Notes: generated by a model not told the origin, from the sequence alone. 64,000 bases of DNA from Microbacterium ureisolvens (GCF_015278315.1 NZ_JADIJE010000004.1:340895-404894); one strand, 5' to 3'; shown: positions 1-9,010, numbered from the stretch's first letter. Made by a program: numbers and translations.

Positions 1-748
1 TTCCCGCCTCGTAGTCCTTCGGCTCCTCCCAGCCCATGACCTCGCGGATCTTGTCTTCGTACGTGGTCCACACGTACAGACCGCCGGCGGTGATGCCGCC
101 GAGGATCAGCAGCACCACACCGAGTGCGATCCATCCGCCGATCCGGCGGCGCTTCTTGTTCTTCGGCGGGGGCACGTCTCCGATGTCCTCCGTCGAGGTG
201 GAACCGCTGAAGAGGTCGTCGAGCGTCGCGCCCGACGCTGCGGCGGCAGGCTGCTCGTCAGCGTCGTCGAGCGGCCGGGACGTGACTGTCGCGCGGCCCG
301 CCGACCCGGTCGCGGCGGTCGCCGCCGCGGCGGCCGAGGTTCCGCCCCGGCTGTACGGCATCGCGGGGCTCACGCCGGCGCCGGCGAAGATCCAGGGGTC
401 GTCCTCGGTGGCGGGCTCGGGCAGGTCGATCGGCTGGGTCGGACGCGGGGTGCGCAGCGGCACCGGCTGGAAGCCGCTCCCCGGGGCGGGCTCGGCCGGT
501 TCGGCCGGAGCGGGCGCCGCCGAAGCGGGCGCCGGAGCGGCGGGACCGCTCCCGACGATCGGCGTCGAGCCGGTGATGAGCGACTCCCACTGCGCGGAGC
601 GGTCGACGGGCGCCTGCGGAGCGGCCGGGGCCGGAGCGGGCGCCGACGCCGTCGGCGTCTCCCCCGTCGCCGCCAGTCGGGCCGCCGCTTCGCGGGCGGC
701 GCGACGCGACGAAGGGCGTGCTTCGCCGTCGGGCGTTGAGTCGGGCAT
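1..748 (-). CDS. mltG: Endolytic murein transglycosylase MltG, N-terminal part (runs off the window)
   Basis: Only the first ~249 residues are inside the window; the gene continues beyond base 1. Visible are a ~200-residue cytoplasmic region rich in Ala, Pro and Gly, a basic stretch (PKNKKRRR) and one membrane segment (about residues 218-238), followed by the beginning of the extracytoplasmic part. This layout, directly downstream of alaS and ruvX, is the usual actinobacterial place for mltG (YceG family), which cuts nascent glycan strands at the membrane. The catalytic domain is not visible, so the name rests on architecture and context. The ATG overlaps the ruvX stop (ATGA), implying translational coupling. 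The long low-complexity cytoplasmic tail is common in high-GC actinobacteria. Confidence 0.75.
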   Translation of the reverse strand, partial: MPDSTPDGEARPSSRRAAREAAARLAATGETPTASAPAPAPAAPQAPVDRSAQWESLITGSTPIVGSGPAAPAPASAAPAPAEPAEPAPGSGFQPVPLRTPRPTQPIDLPEPATEDDPWIFAGAGVSPAMPYSRGGTSAAAAATAATGSAGRATVTSRPLDDADEQPAAAASGATLDDLFSGSTSTEDIGDVPPPKNKKRRRIGGWIALGVVLLILGGITAGGLYVWTTYEDKIREVMGWEEPKDYEAG

Positions 749-1215
749 CAGGCGGGCTCCTGGGAGACGGGGGTTCCGGGCGGTCGGCCGGTGTTCTTCT
801 CGACGTCGAGCGCTTGCTGGAGCAGGACCACCGCGGCGACCTGGTCAACGATGCTACGCGACGATCGCTGGGATCTGCCCGAACTGCGCAATGCCGCGTG
901 TGCTGAGACCGTCGACAGCCGCTCGTCGACGAGCCGCACGGGAAGAGCGGATGCCGCCGCCAACGCGGCCGCGAAGTCCCGCGCGTCCTGGGTCGAGGCG
1001 GTGTCCTCACCGCGCAGATTCATCGGAAGACCGACCAGCAGCTCGATCGCCGAGTGCTCCTCGGCGATGGCGACGATCCGCGCGACGGAGCCGTCGTCTC
1101 GCGGAACGGTCTCCACCGGCGTGGCCAGCAGTCCGTCGGGATCGCACTTCGCGACCCCGACGCGGGCCTTCCCCACATCGATGCCCAGCCGCGCGCCCCG
1201 GCGCCAACCGCTCAT
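748..1215 (-). CDS. ruvX: Holliday junction resolvase-like protein RuvX/YqgF
   Basis: About 155 residues, the usual length for the YqgF family (RNase H fold; putative Holliday junction resolvase, also linked to pre-16S rRNA processing). The first acidic residue sits in LGIDVGKARVGVA, followed by LLVGLPMNLRG and VRLVDERLST, and a final Asp in SIVDQVAA, which together match the family's active-site pattern. I chose the ATG at 1215 because CAGGAG lies 6 bases upstream. A GTG at 1233 that overlaps the alaS stop (GTGA) is the alternative start and would add six residues. It lies in the alaS-ruvX-mltG operon. Confidence 0.9.
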   Translation of the reverse strand: MSGWRRGARLGIDVGKARVGVAKCDPDGLLATPVETVPRDDGSVARIVAIAEEHSAIELLVGLPMNLRGEDTASTQDARDFAAALAAASALPVRLVDERLSTVSAHAALRSSGRSQRSSRSIVDQVAAVVLLQQALDVEKNTGRPPGTPVSQEPA

Positions 1216-1229
1216 CGGCAGCTCCTGGC

Positions 1230-3887
1230 TCACGCGCCGAGCGCGTCCTTCACCGAGGTGAGCGCGGCAGGCAGGGCCGAGGCATCCGTCCCGCCGCCCT
1301 GCGCGACGTCGTCGCGCCCGCCGCCGCCGCCGCCGAGCACGCCCGCGGCGCCCTTGGCGAGCACACCCGCCTTGGCGCCGGCCGCGCGTGCGGCCTCGTT
1401 GGTCGCGACGATCACGACGGGGCGTTCGTTCACGACCGCGCCGAGGGCGACGACGGCCGCCTCGGAGCCCAGCCGCTCGCGCACCTGCAGCGCCAGCGAG
1501 CGGACGTCGTCGGCGGATGCCGCAGACCCGAGCGATTCGGCGACCACGAGCGTGTCCCCGACGCGGGTCGCGCCCGCCGCCAGCGCGGGCAGCCGGTCAC
1601 CGAGTGCCTTCGCCTCGAACGCGGCGATCTTCTTCTCGGCCGCCTTGAGGCTGGCCTGGAGCTCGGCGATGCGCGCCGGGAGCTGCTCGCGCGGCGCCTT
1701 CAGCGAGGTCGTAAGGTGCGACACCAGTGCGCGCTCGGCGGCCAGCGACCGGAACGCGTCGAGCCCGACGAGAGCCTCGACGCGGCGGTTGGACGCGCCG
1801 ACCGACGACTCGCCGACGAGGTTGATGAGGCCGACCTCGGCGCTGGTCGACACGTGGGTGCCCGCGCAGAGCTCGCGCGACCACGGACCGCCGATGTCGA
1901 CCATGCGCACCGTGTCGCCGTACTTCTCGCCGAAGAGCGCCATCGCGCCGAGCGCCTTGGCCTCGTCCAGCGGCAGCACGCGCGTCGTGACCTCGAGATT
2001 GTCGCGCACCGCGTTGTTGGCGATCTCCTCGATCTCGGACTTCGTGGCGTCAGACAGTGCCTGTCCCCATGAGAAGTCGAAGCGCATGTAACCCGCGCGG
2101 TTGAGAGACCCCGCCTGCGTCGCGGTCTTGCCCAGCGTGTCGCGCAGCGCCGCGTGCACCAGGTGCGTCGCGGAGTGCGCCTGGCGGGCGGACCGCCGGT
2201 TCGCGGCGTCGACGACCGACGTCGCCGGCTGACCGATGCCCACCTCGCCGGTGGAGACCTCGACCGTGTGGCTCACCAGCCCCGGGACGGGCTTCTGCAC
2301 GTCGAGCACCTCGAGCTCGAAGCCGGGGCCGACGATGACGCCCTTGTCGGCGACCTGTCCGCCGGACTCGGCGTACAGCGCGGTCTCGGCCAGGATGACC
2401 TCGGCGATCTGCCCGACGCTCGCGCGGTCGACCGAGACGCCGTCGACGAGGATGCCGAGGACGCGCGACTCCGTCTCGAGATCGGTGTAGCCGGTGAAGA
2501 CGGTCTCACCCTTCGCGCGCAGGTCGCGATACACGCTGGTGTCGGCGAGCTGGCGCTTGCGCGCGCGGGCGTCGGCCTTCGCGCGGGCGCGCTGCTCCTG
2601 CATGAGCGTGTCGAACGCCGCGCGGTCGACGGTGAGGCCGGCCTCCTCGGCGATCTCGAGCGTGAGGTCGATCGGGAAGCCGTACGTGTCGTGCAGCAGG
2701 AAGGCCTCGGCGCCGGCGAGCGTCGTGCCGCCGGAGCCCTTGGTCTCGGCGAGCGACTCGTCGAGGATCGACTCGCCCGCCGCGAGCGTGCGCAGGAACG
2801 TCGACTCCTCCGCGAGCGCGTACTGCGAGATGCGCGCCCAGTCGGCCTCGACGACCGGGTAGGCGTCCTTCATGGCGTCGCGGGAGGCCGTGAACAGGAC
2901 CTCGAAGGTCGGGCCGTCCACGCCGAGGAGCCGCATCGAGCGGATGGCACGGCGCATCAGGCGGCGAAGGATGTAGCCGCGGCCGTCGTTGGAGGGCGTC
3001 ACGCCGTCCGACATGAGCATGAGCGAAGACCGGACGTGGTCGGCGACCACGCGGAAGCGGACGTCGTCGTCGTGGTTCGCCCCGTACGTGCGTCCCGACA
3101 GCTCCACGGCCTTGTCGAGCACCGGACGCACCTGGTCGGTCTCGTACATGTTGTCGACGCCCTGCTTGATGAACGCGATGCGCTCCAGGCCCATGCCGGT
3201 GTCGATGTTCTTGTTCGGCAGCTCGCCGACGATGTCGAAGTCGTACTTCGAGCGCACGTTGGTGATCTCGTACTGCATGAACACGAGGTTCCAGATCTCG
3301 ACGTAGCGGTCGTCGTCGGTCGCGGGACCGCCGTCGATGCCGTACTCGGGACCGCGGTCGAAGAAGATCTCCGAGCAGGGGCCAGCGGGGCCCGGAAGCC
3401 CGGTGCTCCAGTAGTTCGTGTCCTTGCCGAGTCGCTGAATGCGGTCCGCGGGCAGCTCGGTGAGCTTCAGCCAGAGGTCGTGCGCCTCGTCGTCCTCTTC
3501 GTAGACGGTGACCCAGAGATCCTTCGGGTCGAAGCCGAGGCCGCCGTCCCTCTCCGGCGTGGTGAGCAGGTCCCACGCGTAGCGGATCGCGCCTTCCTTG
3601 AAGTAGTCGCCGAAAGACCAGTTTCCGAGCATCTGGAAGAACGTGCCGTGGCGCGGCGTCTTGCCGACCTCTTCGATGTCGTTGGTGCGGATGCACTTCT
3701 GGTTGTCGGCCGCCCGCGCGTACGGCGCGGGGACGTCGCCCGACAGGTAAGGGATGAACGGAACCATGCCGGCCACCGTGAACAGGAGCGCCGGGTCGTC
3801 GGTCACCAGCGATGCCGAGGGGACGATGGTGTGGCCGTTCTTCTCGAAGTAATCGAGGAAGCGCTGGGCGATCTCGGCGGTCTTCAT
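1230..3887 (-). CDS. alaS: Alanyl-tRNA synthetase
   Basis: 885 residues, full length for AlaRS. The class II catalytic core is at the N-terminus (MKTAEIAQRFLDYFEKNGH, then RHGTFFQMLGNWSFGDYFK). The editing domain carries the zinc-type motif HSATHLVHAAL and the later CAGTHV, and the C-terminal DHHA1-type region ends in a Gly-rich GGGGGGRDDVAQGGG stretch. It charges tRNA-Ala and clears mischarged Ser/Gly. The ATG at 3887 is preceded by AAGGA with a 5-base spacer. The open frame extends much further upstream, but that extension is low-complexity and not homologous. First gene of the operon with ruvX and mltG. Confidence 0.98.
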   Translation of the reverse strand: MKTAEIAQRFLDYFEKNGHTIVPSASLVTDDPALLFTVAGMVPFIPYLSGDVPAPYARAADNQKCIRTNDIEEVGKTPRHGTFFQMLGNWSFGDYFKEGAIRYAWDLLTTPERDGGLGFDPKDLWVTVYEEDDEAHDLWLKLTELPADRIQRLGKDTNYWSTGLPGPAGPCSEIFFDRGPEYGIDGGPATDDDRYVEIWNLVFMQYEITNVRSKYDFDIVGELPNKNIDTGMGLERIAFIKQGVDNMYETDQVRPVLDKAVELSGRTYGANHDDDVRFRVVADHVRSSLMLMSDGVTPSNDGRGYILRRLMRRAIRSMRLLGVDGPTFEVLFTASRDAMKDAYPVVEADWARISQYALAEESTFLRTLAAGESILDESLAETKGSGGTTLAGAEAFLLHDTYGFPIDLTLEIAEEAGLTVDRAAFDTLMQEQRARAKADARARKRQLADTSVYRDLRAKGETVFTGYTDLETESRVLGILVDGVSVDRASVGQIAEVILAETALYAESGGQVADKGVIVGPGFELEVLDVQKPVPGLVSHTVEVSTGEVGIGQPATSVVDAANRRSARQAHSATHLVHAALRDTLGKTATQAGSLNRAGYMRFDFSWGQALSDATKSEIEEIANNAVRDNLEVTTRVLPLDEAKALGAMALFGEKYGDTVRMVDIGGPWSRELCAGTHVSTSAEVGLINLVGESSVGASNRRVEALVGLDAFRSLAAERALVSHLTTSLKAPREQLPARIAELQASLKAAEKKIAAFEAKALGDRLPALAAGATRVGDTLVVAESLGSAASADDVRSLALQVRERLGSEAAVVALGAVVNERPVVIVATNEAARAAGAKAGVLAKGAAGVLGGGGGGRDDVAQGGGTDASALPAALTSVKDALGA

Positions 3888-3979
3888 TCGGGTCCTTGCG
3901 TGTGCGTGCGAGTGCGTGCGTGTTCGGGGTGTGTGTCGGTGAGACGGCTCGCGCCCGGCATGAGCGGGCGGGCGGGCGA

Positions 3980-4276
3980 TCAGTCGGCGAGCTTGCGCGC
4001 GGCGTCGCCCACCGTGTCGGCGACGTTGCCGGCGGCATCGGATGCCGCGGCCAGGGCGCTCGAGGCGGCGTCGGCGGCGGCATCCCGCACATCGTCGACC
4101 AGACCCGCGAAGCGCGCCTCCTGCTCGCGATACGCGTCGCCCATGCGGTCGGTGAACTCCGTGATGCGGGCGTCGACATCGGCGAGGATTTCGTGGCCGC
4201 GCGGGTCCTTGTTGACCAGATGCGCGAGCACGAAACCGCCGGCGATGCCGAGCAGGAACCACAGGAGGTTCTTCAT
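3980..4276 (-). CDS. Small membrane-anchored hypothetical protein
   Basis: 98 residues. It begins with one hydrophobic segment (MKNLLWFLLGIAGGFVLAHLV, residues 1-21) and continues as a charged, Ala-rich region predicted to be helical. This resembles the YtxH/DUF948 style of small membrane proteins, but I cannot assign a family. The start at 4276 has GAGGAAG upstream. A longer frame from 4345 gives no recognisable residues. It sits between rpsD and alaS, a place where related Microbacteriaceae seem to carry a comparable small gene. Function unknown. Confidence 0.75.
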   Translation of the reverse strand: MKNLLWFLLGIAGGFVLAHLVNKDPRGHEILADVDARITEFTDRMGDAYREQEARFAGLVDDVRDAAADAASSALAAASDAAGNVADTVGDAARKLAD

Positions 4277-4379
4277 GTCACCACTTCCTCGCGGGCCGCC
4301 GGGGCGCGGCATCCACCCATCGTATGCGGAAACCGTGTCGATCATGCCGAACCGGGCATCCCGTCGCCGCCGGGGACGA

Positions 4380-4412
4380 CGAAGGGCGCCGGGGTGATCC
4401 CGGCGCCCTTCG
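4380..4412. terminator. Strong hairpin between rpsD and the small membrane protein gene
   Basis: A perfect 14-bp stem (4380-4393 paired with 4399-4412) with a 5-base loop, GC-rich core and AAGGG/CCCTT ends. It lies downstream of rpsD and of the 59-bp repeats on the minus strand. It has no strong U-tract, as is usual for terminators in such GC-rich genomes. Confidence 0.75.
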
Positions 4413-4414
4413 TG

Positions 4415-4615
4415 CGAACCGCGGCGCTTATCGCGCTGTGTTCCTCAGGACGCAGCGCTGACGCGCGTTCCTACGAACCGCGGCGCTTATCGCGCTGTGC
4501 TCTTCAGGACGCAACGCTGACGCGCGTTCTTGCGAACCGCGGCGCTTATCGCGCTGTGTTCTTCAGGACGCAGCGCTGACGCGCGTTCTTGCGAACCGCG
4601 GCGCTTATCGCGCTG
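4415..4615. repeat. 59-bp tandem repeat copying the 3' end of rpsD
   Basis: Three full units begin at 4415, 4474 and 4533, exactly 59 bp apart, and a fourth partial unit begins at 4592. The units differ at only a few positions. The first 24 bases of each unit (CGAACCGCGGCGCTTATCGC and four more) are identical to the stop-codon region of rpsD, where the fourth copy ends. Each unit also contains small palindromes (CCGCGG, AGCGCT, ACGCGCGT). It was probably produced by slippage or unequal exchange at the end of rpsD. Confidence 0.95.
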
Positions 4616-5234
4616 CGTAGTACTCGACGACGAGCTGGACGTCGCAGACCACGGGAACCTCGGCGCGCTTGGGGCGACGCACGAGACGGGCCTGGAGCTT
4701 GTCGAGCTCGACCTCGAGGTAGGACGGAACCGGGGGCAGGACGTCGGCGTGACCGCCGGCAGCGGCCACCTGGAAGGGCTCGATGCCCTCCGACTTGGCC
4801 TTGACGTGGATGAGCTGACCCGGCTTCACGCGGAACGACGGGCGGTCGACGAGCTGGCCGTCCACGAGGATGTGGCGGTGCACGACGAGCTGACGCGCCT
4901 GCGCGGTGGTGCGGGCGAAGCCGGCGCGCAGGACGAGCGCGTCCAGGCGCATCTCGAGCTGCTCGACGAGGTTCTCACCCGTCAGGCCCTGGGTGCGGCG
5001 GGCCTCGTTGAACTGGATGCGCAGCTGCTTCTCGCGAATGCCGTACTGCTCGCGCAGACGCTGCTTCTCACGCAGGCGGACGGCGTAGTCGCTGTCGGCC
5101 TTGCGCTTGGTGCGGCCGTGCTCGCCCGGAGCGTAGGGACGCTTCTCGAGGTAGCGGGCAGCCTTGGGGGTGAGCGCGACGCCGAGGGCGCGCGACAGAC
5201 GGACCTTGCGGCGGTCCTGGGACTTCGTAGCCAC
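4605..5234 (-). CDS. rpsD: 30S ribosomal protein S4
   Basis: 209 residues. N-terminal S4 domain (KSQDRRKVRLSRALGVALTPKAARYLEKRPY), then the S4 RNA-binding domain (RLDALVLRAGFARTTAQARQLVVHRHILVDGQ). It is the zinc-free form: no CxxC cluster at the N-terminus. S4 is a primary 16S rRNA binder in the small subunit body. It is monocistronic here, away from the alpha operon. The start has AAAGGA upstream. Its last codon and stop lie inside the 59-bp repeat, so the repeats form its 3' untranslated region. Confidence 0.99.
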   Translation of the reverse strand: MATKSQDRRKVRLSRALGVALTPKAARYLEKRPYAPGEHGRTKRKADSDYAVRLREKQRLREQYGIREKQLRIQFNEARRTQGLTGENLVEQLEMRLDALVLRAGFARTTAQARQLVVHRHILVDGQLVDRPSFRVKPGQLIHVKAKSEGIEPFQVAAAGGHADVLPPVPSYLEVELDKLQARLVRRPKRAEVPVVCDVQLVVEYYAAR

Positions 5235-5384
5235 GAAGTGTTCCTTTCGATGACGCTGCCGTGTCTTTCACGGCTCGCGGACGTATCGCCCTGTCTTCGC
5301 CCTGTCCGGACTGCACGCCGGGGCATGCCGGAAGGTGGATGAAGAAGAGAGGGGATGCCCGAAAACTGCGTTTCGAGCCGCTCA

Positions 5385-5390
5385 AGTCTA
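5385..5390 (-). promoter_or_regulatory. Probable -10 box of rpsD
   Basis: The minus strand reads TAGACT here, matching the actinobacterial TANNNT -10 pattern. Initiation about 7 bases downstream would give an rpsD leader of roughly 145 bases, long enough for regulatory structure. No convincing -35 was seen. Confidence 0.45.
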
Positions 5391-5419
5391 TCAGACCGGG
5401 GCTTTTGGCCCGACCGGGC

Positions 5420-6787
5420 TCACTTGCCGTCGAGGATGCGCCGGATCTTCTCGAGGCGCGCCTGCACATCGCGCTCGGCGCCGAGCGCCTTCGGCTCGTA
5501 ATAGCGGCGCCCGCGCAGCTCGTCGGGCAGGTACTGCTGCGCGGCGATGCCGATGTCGGCGTCGTGGGGGTACACGTAGCCCTTGCCGTGACCGAGGCGC
5601 TTGGCACCCGGGTAGTGGGCGTCGCGCAGGTGCACCGGCACGCGTCCGAAGCCGCCGGAGCGCACGTCGGCGATCGCGGCGTCGATGGCGAGGTAGGCGG
5701 CATTGGACTTCGCGGTGGTGGCCAGGTACGCCGTCGCCTCCGCGAGCGGGATGCGGCCCTCGGGCATGCCGATGAACTGGACCGCATCGGCGGCGGCCAC
5801 GGCGATGGGCAGCGCCTGGGGGTCGGCCAGGCCGATGTCTTCAGCGGCCGAGATGATCAGGCGCCGGGCGATGAAGCGCGGGTCCTCCCCTGCCTCGATC
5901 ATGCGCGCCAGGTAATGCATCGCCGCATCGACGTCGGACCCGCGGATCGACTTGATGAACGCGCTGATGACGTCGTAGTGCTCGTCGCCCTGCCGGTCGT
6001 ATCGCAGCAGCGCCCGGTCGACCGCCTGCGCGACGTGCTCCGACGAGATCTCGGGTGGGGCGTCGCGGGCGGTGGCGTCGTCGTCCTCATCGTCTTCGTC
6101 GTCCGCCTCGTCGGGAGTGGCGAGGGATGCCGCGGCCTCGAGCGCCGTGAGCGCTCGCCGTGCATCGCCCGAGGCCAGCCGCACGAGGGCGTCGCGGGCC
6201 TCGTCGCCGAGCACCACCGCGCCGGCCAGACCGCGTGCGTCGGAGACGGCGCGGTCGAGCAGCATCTTCAGGTCGTCGTCGGTCAGGGGCTTCAGCGTCA
6301 GCAGGAGCGATCGCGACAGCAGCGGCGAGATGACCGAGAACGACGGGTTCTCGGTGGTGGCGGCGATCAGCACGACCCAGCCGTTCTCGACGCCGGGCAG
6401 CAGCGCGTCCTGCTGGGCCTTCGTGAACCGGTGGATCTCGTCGAGGAACAGGATCGTCGACTGGCCGTACAGGTCACGCTGCGTGAGGGCCTCCTGCATG
6501 ACCTCCCGCACGTCGCGGACGCCCGCCGTCACGGCCGACAGCTCCACGAACCGTCGCCCCGATGAGCGCGCGATCGCCTGTGCGAGCGTGGTCTTGCCGG
6601 TGCCGGGTGGCCCCCACAGGATGACCGAGGTCGCAGCACGGGCCGCGGCGTCCGGATTCGCGAGCGTGACCAGTGGGGAACCGGCGCGAAGCAGGTGGGA
6701 TTGGCCGGCGACCTCCTCCAGAGAGGTGGGCCGCATGCGCACGGCGAGGGGCGTCAGCCCCTGGAAGAGCGCGGTCGGACTTGTCAC
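5420..6787 (-). CDS. rarA: Replication-associated recombination protein RarA (MgsA)
   Basis: 455 residues. AAA+ ATPase of the clamp-loader clade: Walker A GPPGTGKTTLAQ (about residues 59-70), Walker B FLDEIH, sensor 1 ATTENPSF and an arginine-finger region, then the RarA tetramerisation domain with conserved YDVISAFIKSIRGSDVDAA and ARRLIISAAEDIGLADPQA. It acts at stalled replication forks. There is an acidic insert (DEADDEDDEDDDATARD, about 230) typical of actinobacterial versions. The GTG start has TAGCCT six bases upstream, so the mRNA is probably leaderless. Confidence 0.97.
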   Translation of the reverse strand: MTSPTALFQGLTPLAVRMRPTSLEEVAGQSHLLRAGSPLVTLANPDAAARAATSVILWGPPGTGKTTLAQAIARSSGRRFVELSAVTAGVRDVREVMQEALTQRDLYGQSTILFLDEIHRFTKAQQDALLPGVENGWVVLIAATTENPSFSVISPLLSRSLLLTLKPLTDDDLKMLLDRAVSDARGLAGAVVLGDEARDALVRLASGDARRALTALEAAASLATPDEADDEDDEDDDATARDAPPEISSEHVAQAVDRALLRYDRQGDEHYDVISAFIKSIRGSDVDAAMHYLARMIEAGEDPRFIARRLIISAAEDIGLADPQALPIAVAAADAVQFIGMPEGRIPLAEATAYLATTAKSNAAYLAIDAAIADVRSGGFGRVPVHLRDAHYPGAKRLGHGKGYVYPHDADIGIAAQQYLPDELRGRRYYEPKALGAERDVQARLEKIRRILDGK

Positions 6788-6951
6788 CCCACCAGGCTAT
6801 CCCGCGGTCGCGACACCGGATCGGGCGCGGGTTTTGGCCCCCGCCGTGCGGCCCCGTAGGATCAAGCCGCCCGGGCGCCGACCCGGACCGCACCGTCGCC
6901 GGCTCCTCAGCGGACCACCGTGCGCGAGGTGCAGGGTATACAGGAGGTCAC

Positions 6952-7254
6952 GTGGCGACCGGTGGCAAGAACCGCGATGGGCGGGCCGCGCGCGAGCGCT
7001 CGCGCCTGTACGAGGCGCGACGTCGGTTCCACGACGACCAGGCACGACGCCGCACGCGGGACAACCTGATCGCGGGCATCGTCGGAGGCGTCCTGGTGCT
7101 GGGCCTCATCGGGTCGCAGACCGCCTACTTCCTCGCGGGCCCGGGCGCTCCTGCTCCGACGCCCACCTCGACGCCCGCGCCCACCGGCACGACGCCCGCG
7201 CCGAGCCCGACGGCGACCACGACGCCCGAGCCGACGGTCACGCCCACGCCCTGA
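6952..7254 (+). CDS. Small membrane protein resembling the N-terminal anchor of actinobacterial cyclophilins
   Basis: 100 residues from a GTG with AGGAGGT four bases upstream (6942-6948). It has a basic cytoplasmic helix (AARERSRLYEARRRFHDDQARRRTRDN), one membrane segment (about 41-64) and a tail of Pro and Thr. The basic helix plus membrane segment recalls the anchor of membrane-bound PpiB-type peptidyl-prolyl isomerases found next to rarA in other actinobacteria, but no cyclophilin domain follows. A -10 like TAGGAT lies at 6857-6862. The homology is from memory of the family, so treat it as tentative. Confidence 0.7.
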   Translation: MATGGKNRDGRAARERSRLYEARRRFHDDQARRRTRDNLIAGIVGGVLVLGLIGSQTAYFLAGPGAPAPTPTSTPAPTGTTPAPSPTATTTPEPTVTPTP

Positions 7255-7306
7255 TATCGGCGGCTTCGCGTTCGCAAGGGCATCGGAGACGAGGCATCCG
7301 CCGTAC

Positions 7307-7312
7307 TAGGCT
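7307..7312 (+). promoter_or_regulatory. Probable -10 box of the DUF349 gene
   Basis: TAGGCT matches TANNNT. Initiation near 7319 would give a leader of about 45 bases before the GTG at 7364. Confidence 0.45.
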
Positions 7313-7363
7313 GTGAGCCGTCCTACTCCCTACGACGGCGTATGCCGCGATGAGGTGCATCCC

Positions 7364-9001
7364 GTGACTGCCGCAGCAGACTCCCAGCCCGAGACCGACA
7401 ACCCCGAGACCGCCGGTCCCGCCGACCACGAGGCCCCCGCCGACGCCTCGACGCCCGCTGACGTCGCGGACGACGCGGCCGCCGCGTCGTCCCTCGAGGC
7501 CGACGGGTCATCCGTCGAAGCCGACCCGCAGGCTGCCGCCGGTGAGGGCGAGCAGCCCGAGGCCGCAGTCGCGGACGCCGAGCTCTCGGCGACCCCGGAG
7601 CCGGCCGAGGGTGAGCCCGCCGCCGACATCGAGGCCGAGCCCGCCGCTCCCGAGGGCGTCGACGACGTCGCGATCGAGGTCGTCGAGGTCGACGTGATCG
7701 AGGTCGCCGACGAGACCGGGGTCGTCGCCGTCGAAGTGGTCGAGGTCGTCGTGGAGGAGGCCGCGCCGGTCTCCGCCGACGAGCCCTGGGGTCGCGTCGA
7801 CGACGACGGAACCGTCTCGGTCCGCGAGGCCGGCGGCTGGCGCGTCGTGGGCCAGTTCCCCGACGGCTCGCCCGAGGAGGCGCTCGCCTACTTCGAGCGC
7901 AAGTACACGGACCTCGCGAGCGAGGTGACGCTGCTCGAGGTGCGCCACCGCCGCGGCGGCGCCTCCGCCTCCGACCTGCGCTCCACCGCTCGCACGATCA
8001 ACGGCAAGCTCGACGGCGCTGCCGCGGTCGGCGACCTGGCGAGCCTGGTCGCCCGCGTGGCGGCGCTCACCCAGACGCTGGCCGCCGAGTCCGAGACCGA
8101 AGCGGTCGCTGCTCGCGAGGCGGTCGACGACGCCGTCAAGGCGCGCACCGAGCTCGTCGAGAAGGCCGAGGCGCTCGCTGCCCGCGACCCGCGCACCGTG
8201 CAGTGGAAGCAGGCGACGGCGGAGCTCAACTCGCTGTTCGACCAGTGGCAGTCGCAACAGCAGAACGGTCCGCGACTTCCGAAGTCGACCGCGCAGCAGC
8301 TGTGGAAGAGGTTCCGCGACGCGCGCGCCACCGTCGACAAGCACCGCCGCGCGTTCTACGCCGAACTCGACGAGGCCCACAAGGTGGTCCGCGACCGCAA
8401 GACGCGTCTGGTCGAGAAGGCCGAGGCGCTCTCCTCGAAGGGCGAGGACGGCATCCCCGCCTACCGCGAGCTTCTCGATCAGTGGAAGACCGCCGGCCGC
8501 GCCGGCAAGAAGGTCGACGACGCGCTGTGGGCACGGTTCAAGGCAGCCGGCGACGCCCTGTACGGAGCGCGGATCGAGCGCGAGACGGCGGATGCCGAGG
8601 CTTCGCGCGAGAAGATCGAGCAGAAGCGCGCCCTCCTCGAGGAGGCGAAGGTCGTCGCCGACGAGCGCGACCTCGCGAAGGCGCGCTCGATCCTCACCGG
8701 CGTCCAGCGCCGCTGGGACGAGATCGGCCGGATCTTCCCCCGCGACACCGAGCGTTCCCTCGACGACGAGCTGCGTCGCGTCGAGAACGCGCTGCGCTCG
8801 CGCGAGGACGCGGACTGGAAGCGCAACGATCCCGAGCAGAAGGCGCGCGCCAACGACATGACGCGGCAGCTCACCGACGCGATCCACAAGCTCGAGGACG
8901 AGCTCGAGGCGGCGAAGAAGTCGGGCGACAAGCGGGCCATCTCGGCAGCGACCGAGGCGCTCGAGGCTCGCAAGTCCTGGCTCAAGGCGCTCGGCGGCTG
9001 A
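7364..9001 (+). CDS. DUF349 domain-containing protein
   Basis: 545 residues. The first ~140 are very acidic low complexity (Ala, Glu, Asp, Val). The rest is a chain of helical DUF349 units marked by recurring W-K/F-R patterns: QWKQATAELNSLFDQW, LWKRFRDARATVDKHRRAFYAEL, ELLDQWKTAGRAGKKVDDALWARFKAAGDALYGAR and VQRRWDEIGRIFPRD. The family is mostly predicted coiled coil; its biochemical role is not established. The GTG at 7364 has GAGGTG 9 bases upstream, whereas the earlier in-frame GTG at 7313 directly abuts the -10 box. It is followed by a hairpin terminator. Confidence 0.9.
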   Translation: MTAAADSQPETDNPETAGPADHEAPADASTPADVADDAAAASSLEADGSSVEADPQAAAGEGEQPEAAVADAELSATPEPAEGEPAADIEAEPAAPEGVDDVAIEVVEVDVIEVADETGVVAVEVVEVVVEEAAPVSADEPWGRVDDDGTVSVREAGGWRVVGQFPDGSPEEALAYFERKYTDLASEVTLLEVRHRRGGASASDLRSTARTINGKLDGAAAVGDLASLVARVAALTQTLAAESETEAVAAREAVDDAVKARTELVEKAEALAARDPRTVQWKQATAELNSLFDQWQSQQQNGPRLPKSTAQQLWKRFRDARATVDKHRRAFYAELDEAHKVVRDRKTRLVEKAEALSSKGEDGIPAYRELLDQWKTAGRAGKKVDDALWARFKAAGDALYGARIERETADAEASREKIEQKRALLEEAKVVADERDLAKARSILTGVQRRWDEIGRIFPRDTERSLDDELRRVENALRSREDADWKRNDPEQKARANDMTRQLTDAIHKLEDELEAAKKSGDKRAISAATEALEARKSWLKALGG

Positions 9002-9010
9002 TCCTCTTCA

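Noticed and set aside
2154..4397. 747-codon plus-strand frame
   Set aside because: Antisense shadow of alaS typical of very GC-rich codon third positions.
4415..4615. Regular 59-bp repeats as a CRISPR array
   Set aside because: The units are contiguous, with no unique spacers, and copy the rpsD 3' end; no cas genes.
7313..7364. Earlier GTG (7313) as start of the DUF349 gene
   Set aside because: It abuts the -10 box and would be outside the transcript; the GTG at 7364 has a ribosome site.
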